Origin: Candidatus Nitrosopumilus sp.
Lineage (GTDB): Archaea; Thermoproteota; Nitrososphaeria; Nitrososphaerales; Nitrosopumilaceae
Direction: 5' to 3'
Length of the DNA stretch: 6,645 bases
NCBI GenBank assembly: GCA_018674605.1
Contig: JABGZU010000095.1
Coordinates: forward strand, 1 to 6,645
Each line of letters starts with the position of its first letter. Within the stretch, counting starts at the first letter, position 1. Under the pieces are notes generated by a model that did not search any database, had not been told where the DNA came from, and was given only the letters and a program-made list of their open reading frames with translations. A program made the position numbers and the translations under genes. Below, one piece after another: positions 1 through 5,462 of the stretch.

Positions 1-1
1 C

Positions 2-27
2 AAAAAATAAGCAGCTAATAAGCACTT
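2..27 (+). repeat. 26-bp exact direct repeat, copy 1 (copy 2 at 55-80)
   Basis: The 26 bases at 2-27 recur exactly at 55-80, and their first part recurs again at 152-173 (22 bases). Each copy is an A-tract unit joined to a GCTAATAAGCA unit. Exact identity among otherwise degenerate units suggests a recent block duplication within the array. Confidence 0.85.
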
Positions 28-54
28 AACATCTCAATTAAGTAAAAAATAAGC

Positions 55-80
55 AAAAAATAAGCAGCTAATAAGCACTT
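55..80 (+). repeat. 26-bp exact direct repeat, copy 2
   Basis: Identical to 2-27. The flanking sequence differs: copy 1 continues into CTTAACATCTC, copy 2 into CTTCATAAGCA. Confidence 0.85.
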
Positions 81-88
81 CATAAGCA

Positions 89-106
89 AAATTAAGAACT
101 TAATTT
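89..106. repeat. Inverted repeat within the array
   Basis: Arms AAATTAAG (89-96) and CTTAATTT (99-106) are perfectly complementary around an AA spacer. The very short spacer makes a protein-binding palindrome more plausible than an RNA hairpin. In DNA this AT-rich it could also arise by chance. Confidence 0.5.
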
Positions 107-128
107 ACTCAGGCACGTATCACGGTTT

Positions 129-141
129 TGCTTAATAAGCA
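129..141. repeat. Short palindrome TGCTTA-A-TAAGCA
   Basis: Arms TGCTTA (129-134) and TAAGCA (136-141) are complementary around one central A. This is the place where the array restarts after the non-repeat island, and it brings a reversed unit next to a forward unit. Confidence 0.5.
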
Positions 142-242
142 CTTAACAAGCAAAAATAAGCAGCTAATAAGCAACAGGTATCTCAATTAAGCAAAAATAA
201 GTACTTAATATCTCAATTAGGCAATTTTGAAGAAAATAGGCA

Positions 243-332
243 AAACAAAATCCCTCATGTCAATATCATCCATGGGAGAACAAGGCAGAGAAAAGAATTC
301 AAAGTAATTTTCATGAATTAGTACTAATAAAA
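243..332. other. Spacer between repeat array and speB stop
   Basis: This stretch is less repetitive, with a purine-rich patch at about 273-296. It holds only a very short plus-strand frame (TTG 227 or ATG 257 to TAA 307) with no visible promoter. I see no gene or structured RNA here. Confidence 0.5.
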
Positions 333-1205
333 TTATTTTTGAGATAAATTCATTGCAATCATAGTAGAGATGATTTTTGCAGCCAATGATGCAGTAGCAC
401 CATTATCATGATAAGGATTCAATTCCACAATATCTATTCCAGTAACTTTTGTTTCTTCAAAAGAATGAATCATATCAAATAATTCCCTGGATGTAATTCC
501 TACTGCTTCAGGATTTCCAACACCTGGAGCATATGCAGGGTCTAAAACATCAAGATCAAAACTAGAATACACAGTATCAAAAGTAGATATATGATCCTTG
601 ACTAATTGTGGGCCTTTGCCATCTCTAATTTCTTTATCAGTGATTGTTTTAATTTTATTTTCAGTAAGAAATTCAAGTTCTTCTTGGACAAATGCCCTAG
701 CACCAACATGTAAAATATTTTCAGCACCTCTTTCTTCAACAATTCTTCTCAGATATGATGCATGACTTAGTTTGATATCTGCAAATTCGTCACGTAAATC
801 ATAATGTGCATCAAAAACAACATACCCAGTTTCTTTTGGAAAACTAGTATACGTTCCATATGTAATAGAATGCTCTCCACCTAAGATGAAAAGTTGACGT
901 TGTTTTGCTACAAGTTCAGTAGTAATTTTTTTTAACATATCAATCATCTCAGATGCAACTACAGTATGACGAGTATTTCCCAAATCTTCAATATTTACAG
1001 ATTCTAAATCAACTCCAAGTTCAGGATGAAAAATCTCAATGTTGTTAAAAGAATCTCTAATGGCATCAGGTCCAAATCTACAACCAGGTTTGTATGAATG
1101 AGTAGAATCAAAAGGTACACCAAAAATTGTTGCAACAGGCTCACCATCTTCCTCAGAACCAGTGATTAACGGATTATTATTCATGTATAAATCAAGAAAA
1201 CTCAT
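333..1205 (-). CDS. speB: Agmatinase / arginase-family ureohydrolase
   Basis: This 290-residue protein belongs to the arginase/agmatinase family of cytosolic, binuclear-manganese ureohydrolases. The probable reaction is agmatine to putrescine plus urea. The family's metal-ligand motifs are all visible: GGEHS at 109-113 (His112), FDAHYDLRDE at 131-140 (Asp132, His134, Asp136) and SFDLDVLDP at 215-223 (Asp217, Asp219), plus Glu261 in DIVELNP. Length is normal for the family. Start ATG at 1205 lies 7 bases after the thrS stop. The thrS tail supplies a GGTG element about 10 bases before this ATG that could serve as ribosome site, unlike the leaderless genes elsewhere in the window. It is therefore probably cotranscribed with thrS. 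Arginase, formiminoglutamase or guanidinobutyrase activity cannot be excluded from motifs. Agmatinase is favoured because it fits the nearby deoxyhypusine synthase-like gene and archaeal polyamine synthesis. Confidence 0.88.
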   Translation of the reverse strand: MSFLDLYMNNNPLITGSEEDGEPVATIFGVPFDSTHSYKPGCRFGPDAIRDSFNNIEIFHPELGVDLESVNIEDLGNTRHTVVASEMIDMLKKITTELVAKQRQLFILGGEHSITYGTYTSFPKETGYVVFDAHYDLRDEFADIKLSHASYLRRIVEERGAENILHVGARAFVQEELEFLTENKIKTITDKEIRDGKGPQLVKDHISTFDTVYSSFDLDVLDPAYAPGVGNPEAVGITSRELFDMIHSFEETKVTGIDIVELNPYHDNGATASLAAKIISTMIAMNLSQK

Positions 1206-1212
1206 AGTACAA

Positions 1213-3081
1213 TTACACCATCAAATTTGGACGTTTTGAGATGTATTTTGGGAAATTCAAACCAGTAAATGGTTTGTCTTTGGTTTGTTCTTTTATCTCA
1301 TTTATGAAATCATCAAAAGATAATTCCCTAACAGCCCCAGTTTGTCTATCTCGAATACTCAGATTTTGAGAATTTGCTTCTTTTTCACCAATTACCAAAA
1401 TGTATCGTATCCATTCTTTTTCTGCTTCACGTATTCGTTTACCAATACTTTCATTTCTATCATCTATATCAACACGAATAGAATTAGCAGAAATTTTATC
1501 AGTTAGTTTTTCACAAAAATCATTGAATTCTTCTTTTAATGGAATAATTCTAACTTGTGTAGGAGATAACCATAACGGAAATTGGGGTTTACGACCTTCA
1601 TGAGAATCAGTTGCAGCTTTTTCCAGTAATGCATAGATAATTCTCTCAATTGCACCGCTAGGAGAATTGTGTAAAATTATTGGATGTTTTTTATTATTAT
1701 TTTCATCAACAAATTCAATACCATATCTATCACCATTTTCAACATCAATTTGATCAGTTGAAAGTGCAGATGCTTTTCCAAGATTATCAATAAAATTAAA
1801 TTCCCATTTTAAAACAAAATAAAAGAATTTTTCAGTCCACATTTCAACTAATACTGGCTTTCCATTCTTTTTTACTAATTCTTCAATAGTAGATTTATTT
1901 TCATTGTAAAAATCTTCAGTAAATCGAATTGCCATGTCATAGTCCGAAGAAGGGATTCCAAGATTACTCAGAACACTTTGAGATAAATCAAATCTTATTT
2001 TTATTTCATCAATAGCCTGATTCATGTTAGCACAAAAGGCATGACAATCAGGCATTGTAAATGCCCGAAGTCGTCTAAGACCCACTAATTCACCAGATTG
2101 TTCTCGTCTAAAGCTATACCTAGTAAGCTCATAGAGTTTGTAAGGTAAATTTTTGAATGACATTTGAAAATGATTGGCCATAAGGAATTGTCCAAAACAA
2201 GCAGCAAATCTCAAAAATAATTTTTTCCCGTCAGAATCTATATTGTATTGTCTTGCTGGAAATCGATTAAAGTAACTAACCATACTTGGATGTTCCGAAT
2301 CATACATGATTGGAGTCTCAACTTCATATCCCCCATATTCTTTAACTCTATCAGTAACATATCTCTCAATAAGAGATTTAATCAAACGTCCATTTGGGAA
2401 AAATCGCATATTACCAGAATCAGATGCAGTTTCATAATCAGCAATACCCATTTTTTTCATCAAGGCAACATGTGGTGGTGGTTTGTCAACATGACGTTGT
2501 TTTGCTACTTCATATTTTGCTAAAATTTCTAATTTTGGATGTTTTGCAAAATTAAAATCAGCAATGTTAGACATGGTTCCATCAGGAGACATTATTTTCC
2601 AAATAGAACGAATTTTTGATTCTCCTTCTAATGCATCAGATGTTATTTCAGAATCAGATTTTACATTTGCAGAATCTTTAGTTACAACTTTGGAACTTTC
2701 AGCTAATGGATGTCCTTTAACTTGTAGTTTGTAGGATTTTGTCCAACCAAACGGCGAATGAGAAACTTCTAATTCAGATGCACCAGATTCCATTTCTTTT
2801 AGCAATGCAATTGCAACAGAAGGTTTTGCAAGATTAGAACTAAGATGAGCATAAGGATATAATAATAATTTTTTACAACCAATTTTTTCCATTGAATTTT
2901 TTATTTGAGATATAGCATTTTGAGCCACACTAGAATCATCACCATCCTCCATTGCAACAAAAACAACTACAAGTTCTTCTAATTTTTGAGTTTGAGGGTC
3001 ATCAATATCTTCTGCAGATTTGATCTCTTTTTTTGTTGGAGTGTATTCTATACTATCACAGTGTAATTGTAATATCCTCAT
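1213..3081 (-). CDS. thrS: Threonyl-tRNA synthetase, archaeal type
   Basis: A class II synthetase of 622 residues that charges tRNA-Thr in the cytosol. The N-terminal part (about 1-140, beginning MRILQLHCDSIEY) is the archaeal editing domain related to D-aminoacyl-tRNA deacylase, which removes mischarged serine. The YPYAHLSS segment at about 76-83 is typical. The catalytic core covers about 200-495. Probable zinc ligands are Cys295 (in FAACFGQF), His347 (in DCHAFC) and His471 (in ILHNSPSGAIER), matched by eye to the bacterial Cys/His/His set. Motif 2 is FRREQSGELVG. The anticodon-binding domain follows to the C-terminus. The start is ATG 3081 rather than in-frame TTG 3102, because MRI is where archaeal homologues begin and a weak TATA-like box (3105-3112) sits about 27 bases upstream. 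speB follows after 7 bases. No truncation or frameshift is seen. Confidence 0.96.
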   Translation of the reverse strand: MRILQLHCDSIEYTPTKKEIKSAEDIDDPQTQKLEELVVVFVAMEDGDDSSVAQNAISQIKNSMEKIGCKKLLLYPYAHLSSNLAKPSVAIALLKEMESGASELEVSHSPFGWTKSYKLQVKGHPLAESSKVVTKDSANVKSDSEITSDALEGESKIRSIWKIMSPDGTMSNIADFNFAKHPKLEILAKYEVAKQRHVDKPPPHVALMKKMGIADYETASDSGNMRFFPNGRLIKSLIERYVTDRVKEYGGYEVETPIMYDSEHPSMVSYFNRFPARQYNIDSDGKKLFLRFAACFGQFLMANHFQMSFKNLPYKLYELTRYSFRREQSGELVGLRRLRAFTMPDCHAFCANMNQAIDEIKIRFDLSQSVLSNLGIPSSDYDMAIRFTEDFYNENKSTIEELVKKNGKPVLVEMWTEKFFYFVLKWEFNFIDNLGKASALSTDQIDVENGDRYGIEFVDENNNKKHPIILHNSPSGAIERIIYALLEKAATDSHEGRKPQFPLWLSPTQVRIIPLKEEFNDFCEKLTDKISANSIRVDIDDRNESIGKRIREAEKEWIRYILVIGEKEANSQNLSIRDRQTGAVRELSFDDFINEIKEQTKDKPFTGLNFPKYISKRPNLMV

Positions 3082-3091
3082 AATTTCAAAC

Positions 3092-3097
3092 AAAAAA
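3092..3097 (-). terminator. Possible T6 terminator upstream of thrS
   Basis: A6 on the plus strand is a T6 run on the minus strand, about 50 bases after the stop of the 3144-3479 gene and just before the thrS start. It is the first strong T-tract on that strand downstream of that gene, so it could end its transcript without affecting thrS mRNA if thrS is leaderless. This is inferred from base composition only. Confidence 0.3.
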
Positions 3098-3104
3098 TTC
3101 AATT

Positions 3105-3112
3105 GAATTAAA
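3105..3112 (-). promoter_or_regulatory. TATA-like box for thrS-speB
   Basis: On the minus strand this reads TTTAATTC, centred about 27 bases before the thrS ATG at 3081. That is the archaeal spacing for a transcript beginning at or next to the start codon. The match to consensus is weak, so transcription from further upstream is also possible. Confidence 0.4.
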
Positions 3113-3143
3113 TGTTTACGTGAAATCTACAACATCATAATTT

Positions 3144-3479
3144 TTAAGATATTTTTTCGCGTAGGCTAATAACAGATCTAAGAATTAGACCAGATATACC
3201 CAAATTGCTAATTAGAAAAGTAGATGCTCTTGAAAGAGGATTGGTGCCACGAAATCCTTCATCATAAATCATTTCAACTGTGCCTTTATCAGTTTCAACA
3301 AAAGAAGTAATCAAAGAATAAACACCTAAAGAATCATCAGTGCGTTCATTATAGAGACGCAATTCTACTTTAAAGATAGTAAATTCATCTTGAATAAAAT
3401 TTCCAGAAGATAATAAAATTTCAATAGAATCAGGAGTTTTATCAACTCGATTAGGATTATGTATATCAATAATTTTCAT
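3144..3479 (-). CDS. Conserved-looking hypothetical protein, 111 aa
   Basis: I do not recognise this protein. It has 111 residues with no signal peptide, no clear transmembrane helix and no Cys/His cluster. Residues 15-70 look like alternating beta strands with acidic loops (for example EFTIFKVELRLYN and GVYSLITSFVET). A GFRGTNP loop follows at about 75-81, then a moderately hydrophobic C-terminal stretch (STFLISNLGISGLILRSV) too polar to call a membrane anchor. Codon use matches its neighbours. Start ATG 3479 has the TATA-like element TACTTAAC (3504-3511, minus strand) about 28 bases upstream, supporting a leaderless transcript. It is divergent from the deoxyhypusine synthase-like gene and lies 62 bases upstream of thrS on the same strand. 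A function cannot be assigned. Confidence 0.8.
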   Translation of the reverse strand: MKIIDIHNPNRVDKTPDSIEILLSSGNFIQDEFTIFKVELRLYNERTDDSLGVYSLITSFVETDKGTVEMIYDEGFRGTNPLSRASTFLISNLGISGLILRSVISLREKIS

Positions 3480-3503
3480 ATTATAGAGATAGAATTTTTC
3501 CTA

Positions 3504-3511
3504 GTTAAGTA
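3504..3511 (-). promoter_or_regulatory. TATA-like box for the 3144-3479 gene
   Basis: Reads TACTTAAC on the minus strand, in the context TATTACTTAACT, centred about 28 bases before ATG 3479. The same octamer occurs at 5092-5099 before the small frame at 5115. Confidence 0.5.
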
Positions 3512-3560
3512 ATATTTGCTTTAAAATTAAGAAAAAATAATATCATTATTCTTGCACAAG

Positions 3561-3569
3561 TATTATTTA
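3561..3569 (+). promoter_or_regulatory. TATA-like box for the deoxyhypusine synthase-like gene
   Basis: TATTATTTA is centred 27 bases before ATG 3592, consistent with a leaderless start. There is no purine-rich ribosome site in the short gap. Together with 3504-3511 it makes 3480-3591 a divergent promoter region with separate boxes. Confidence 0.6.
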
Positions 3570-3591
3570 CAGTCAAAAAAACTTAGTAAAA

Positions 3592-4668
3592 ATGGATCCA
3601 CATAAATTTCATGGAAATGACATACCGCACATAAAATTAGATCCAAAAATGAACATTGAGGATTTAGTAGAAGTATTTGCCAGTTCAGGATTTAATGGAA
3701 GACAGCTTGGAGAAGCTGCAAAATTGTATGCTAAAATGATTGAAGAAGATGTAACAATTTGTCTAACAGTTTCAGGAGCAATGACACCTGTAGGATTTGG
3801 AGGGATTATCAAAACGTTGATTGAAAGAGGATTTGTTGATTGGATAGTTACAACAGGTGCCAATGTATATCATGAGGATCATTTTGCATGGGGGTTACCA
3901 GTCAAGCAAGGTAGTTTTGATGTAGATGATATGAAACTATATGAAAATGAAATTGTTAGAATAAGAGATGTTTACATAAAATTTGAAGAAACATTAGAAG
4001 CTGAAGATCAAATTATTCAAAAAATGTTTGCAAATGATTTTCAAGATAAAGCATTTACAACTGCAGAATTTTGTAATTTACTAGGTAAGAGGAGTAAAGA
4101 AAAGTCAAAACATCCTGAAAAAAGTTTCATTACATCAGCATATGAATACGATGTTCCAGTGTACATATCTACAATAAAAGACTCATCATTGGCACTAAAC
4201 TTAGCAGTTCATAGGTTAGAAAATAAAAAATATAATTTAGATTTTGTAAGGGAAATCATAGAGCAAGCAGCAATTGTGTATGATTCAAAAAAGTCAGGGA
4301 TTCTAGAATTAGGTGGAGGGGTTCCAAAAAATACGGCTCAACAAACAGGTCCATTGCTAGATCAAATTTTAAGAAGAGATGATGGAGGTCAAGAGTACAT
4401 TATACAAATTACAGATGCACGACCAGACACAGGAGGTTTGTCAGGGGCAACATTACAAGAAGGAAAGAGTTGGGGCAAAATCAAGGATTCCCATGAAGGA
4501 ATAATTACAGTTTATGCAGATGCAACAATTGCATTTCCAATTTTAGCATTGTATGTTCTAAGTAATCAAAAGTCAAGAGAGCCAAAAAGATTATACAAGA
4601 AAATAAACAACATGTACAATAAACTAAGTGAAGATTATTTTAAAAATCCAAACAATGCTAAAAATTAA
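3592..4668 (+). CDS. dys: Deoxyhypusine synthase-like protein (DHS / homospermidine synthase family)
   Basis: This 358-residue protein is of the deoxyhypusine synthase family: cytosolic, NAD-dependent enzymes that transfer an aminobutyl group from spermidine, either to the aIF5A lysine or, in homospermidine-synthase relatives, to putrescine. Aligned by eye to the human enzyme, catalytic Lys329 corresponds to Lys296 in SWGKI, Lys287 to Lys246 in GGGVPKN, Trp327 to Trp294 and Glu323 to Glu290. TTGA (87-90) and YADATIAFP (308-316) are further family segments. Human His288 is Asn247 here, and Asp316 falls on Leu283 within TDARPDTGGLSGA. From memory, those are traits of the DHS-like branch common in bacteria. 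Whether it modifies aIF5A is therefore open. ATG 3592 is supported by the box at 3561-3569. The gene converges on the one at 4677-4889 with 8 bases between stops. Confidence 0.9.
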   Translation: MDPHKFHGNDIPHIKLDPKMNIEDLVEVFASSGFNGRQLGEAAKLYAKMIEEDVTICLTVSGAMTPVGFGGIIKTLIERGFVDWIVTTGANVYHEDHFAWGLPVKQGSFDVDDMKLYENEIVRIRDVYIKFEETLEAEDQIIQKMFANDFQDKAFTTAEFCNLLGKRSKEKSKHPEKSFITSAYEYDVPVYISTIKDSSLALNLAVHRLENKKYNLDFVREIIEQAAIVYDSKKSGILELGGGVPKNTAQQTGPLLDQILRRDDGGQEYIIQITDARPDTGGLSGATLQEGKSWGKIKDSHEGIITVYADATIAFPILALYVLSNQKSREPKRLYKKINNMYNKLSEDYFKNPNNAKN

Positions 4669-4669
4669 T

Positions 4670-4676
4670 AAAAAAA
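4670..4676 (-). terminator. T7 tract ending the 4677-4889 transcript
   Basis: A7 on the plus strand gives T7 on the minus strand immediately after the minus-strand stop codon, as expected for intrinsic archaeal termination. For the convergent plus-strand gene the first T-runs are inside the opposing gene (4728-4733 and 4766-4772), so the two transcripts may overlap. Confidence 0.45.
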
Positions 4677-4889
4677 TTAAAATTTGCTGAATCTTGCACG
4701 TTCAAGATCCCTATCATCTTTAGATTCTTTTTTCCATTCTTTATAATGTTCTTTACAAAGAATTGTTTTTTTGCCAGTAGAATTTACACGTAAACCGGCA
4801 TTTTCCACTTTAGCAGTATTGATGGAACGAGCACCTTCTTGATCACACCCGTCTACATTACATTTTGCACCTTTTGAAACAATACCCAT
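4677..4889 (-). CDS. Small putative zinc-binding protein, 70 aa
   Basis: This 70-residue basic protein carries CNVDGC at 10-15 and CKEH at 45-48, that is CX4C followed 30 residues later by CX2H. These four residues could bind one zinc ion, with a highly charged C-terminal tail (KEWKKESKDDRDLERARF). I do not know a named family for it. A role in binding nucleic acid or the ribosome is a guess from size, charge and the putative zinc site. ATG 4889 is preferred to the longer in-frame ATG at 4904 because a good TATA box (TATAAATA, 4911-4918 minus strand) is centred about 26 bases before 4889, so a transcript would start there and exclude the longer form. No signal peptide or membrane segment is visible. 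Confidence 0.8.
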   Translation of the reverse strand: MGIVSKGAKCNVDGCDQEGARSINTAKVENAGLRVNSTGKKTILCKEHYKEWKKESKDDRDLERARFSKF

Positions 4890-4910
4890 AACATTCAAGA
4901 ACATAGATGT

Positions 4911-4918
4911 TATTTATA
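4911..4918 (-). promoter_or_regulatory. TATA box of the small zinc-binding protein gene
   Basis: Reads TATAAATA on the minus strand, centred 25-26 bases upstream of ATG 4889. It lies only 7 bases from the alternative ATG at 4904, which decides in favour of the shorter protein. Confidence 0.65.
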
Positions 4919-5009
4919 CTTGAAATGTATCTAAACGTTCTAAATTTTTATAAAAAATTATTTGAAATTAGATAGCACATACAATCAACTAGCAATAATA
5001 TCAATGATC

Positions 5010-5025
5010 ATTTTGAATGCAAAAA
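5010..5025 (+). repeat. 16-bp direct repeat shared with the end of the 5115-5285 frame
   Basis: These 16 bases recur exactly at 5254-5269. In the matching reading frame the first copy encodes INDHFECKK then a stop, resembling IEEYFECKN in the small protein. It may be the remnant of a duplicated gene end. Confidence 0.4.
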
Positions 5026-5091
5026 ATAATAGATCATATGTTTAAGAGATGCAGATAATTGTAAAATTTGTTCCCAAAACAGATATGAAAA

Positions 5092-5099
5092 TACTTAAC
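5092..5099 (+). promoter_or_regulatory. TATA-like box before the 5115 frame
   Basis: TACTTAAC is the same octamer as at 3504-3511 (minus strand). It is centred about 28 bases before a TTG at 5124 and about 20 before the TTG at 5115. If the box is real, the spacing favours the inner start. Confidence 0.35.
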
Positions 5100-5114
5100 T
5101 AAATCAAATAACGG

Positions 5115-5285
5115 TTGGAAATATTGCATTGTGATGATAAACGTACTTTGTTTGTATTAAAAGAAGAAATTGAAGAAATATGGGATAAATTAAAAAAATC
5201 AGATTTTAACAATAAAGATTTAATTAAAAAATTATCAATAGGGATAGAAGAATATTTTGAATGCAAAAACGCCCCTTCAAATTAA
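5115..5285 (+). CDS. Small hypothetical protein, 56 aa, TTG start
   Basis: I do not recognise this short open frame. It runs from TTG 5115 (or TTG 5124, giving 53 residues) to TAA 5283-5285, with a stop at 5109-5111 just upstream and no in-frame ATG. The product is charged and probably helical: a Cys/Asp start (LHCDDKRTLFVL), a Glu/Lys-rich helix (KEEIEEIWDKLKK), then DLIKKLSIGIEEYFECK with a second Cys near the end. The amphipathic pattern and low-GC codon choice typical of the neighbours argue for real coding. The unusual start and short length argue for caution. It lies between the divergent zinc-protein gene and S25e, on the S25e strand, but S25e has its own promoter. Two cysteines about 45 residues apart do not form a recognisable metal site. 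Confidence 0.55.
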   Translation: MEILHCDDKRTLFVLKEEIEEIWDKLKKSDFNNKDLIKKLSIGIEEYFECKNAPSN

Positions 5286-5432
5286 AAAAAATCATTTACA
5301 CATACCAGTCATAATAAAATAAAAAATAGAATATTTTCTTGAAATTTACGATCTTTTTACATCCAACAAAAAAGTTAGAAAATGATGCTTTTTCTAGATG
5401 TTTAGAAAATTTTGAACTCGATGTGTTCATCG

Positions 5433-5440
5433 TTTATAAA
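5433..5440 (+). promoter_or_regulatory. TATA box of the S25e gene
   Basis: TTTATAAA is centred 26-27 bases before ATG 5463 and is the strongest plus-strand box in the window. It lies downstream of the in-frame ATG at 5412, so a transcript from this promoter can use only the 5463 start. Confidence 0.75.
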
Positions 5441-5462
5441 AGGAATATTTTTTACTAATTGT

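Larger units (their letters stand above)
1..242. repeat. Degenerate 10-11 bp tandem repeat array, gene-free
   Basis: The hexamer TAAGCA or a close variant (TAAGTA, TAAGAA, TAGGCA, CAAGCA) starts at 8, 19, 39, 50, 61, 72, 83, 93, 136, 147, 157, 168, 188, 198, 218 and 237. Most neighbouring copies are 10 or 11 bases apart. The unit is about 11 bp with three main versions: AAAAATAAGCA, GCTAATAAGCA and CTTAATAAGCA. A non-repeat island lies at about 107-128. The plus strand is full of TAA stops and no convincing protein is encoded on either strand. A-tracts recur with the helical repeat, so the DNA may be intrinsically curved. The array lies just beyond the end of the thrS-speB operon. On the minus strand its A-runs (2-7, 44-49, 55-60, 152-156, 193-197) become T-runs that could act as a series of archaeal terminators. 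The array may continue left of the window. Confidence 0.8.
4919..5114. other. AT-rich intergenic region with a 12-bp TATA-like palindrome
   Basis: TTTTTATAAAAA at 4945-4956 is a perfect palindrome that could act as a TATA box in either direction, with no matching gene start on either side. A plus-strand frame from TTG 4962 to TAA 5043-5045 (27 codons) is too short and lacks a matching promoter. No tRNA or recognisable structured RNA is seen. Confidence 0.4.

Noticed and set aside
1..242. CRISPR array interpretation of the left-edge repeats
   Set aside because: Units are about 11 bp with no unique spacers of regular length, and no cas genes are present.
227..307. Short plus-strand frame (TTG 227 or ATG 257) of 16-26 residues next to the repeat array
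   Set aside because: Very short, no TATA box at the right distance and no recognisable product; expected by chance.
1400..1603. Plus-strand open frame inside thrS
   Set aside because: Antisense to a clearly conserved synthetase; the product has no family features.
2248..2523. Second plus-strand open frame inside thrS
   Set aside because: Antisense shadow of the thrS catalytic region; composition unlike a real protein.
3609..3863. Minus-strand open frame inside the deoxyhypusine synthase-like gene
   Set aside because: Antisense shadow with no independent evidence.
4962..5045. 27-codon plus-strand frame from a TTG after the 4945-4956 palindrome
   Set aside because: The promoter would start transcription at about 4977, inside the frame; too short and featureless.
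5376..5396. Hairpin with 7-bp arms (TAGAAAA / TTTTCTA)
   Set aside because: Entirely AT-rich apart from one GC pair and expected by chance here; archaeal termination depends on T-runs rather than hairpins.
5412..5462. Upstream in-frame start extending S25e by 17 residues
   Set aside because: It lies upstream of the TATA box at 5433-5440, and the extra residues do not resemble S25e.
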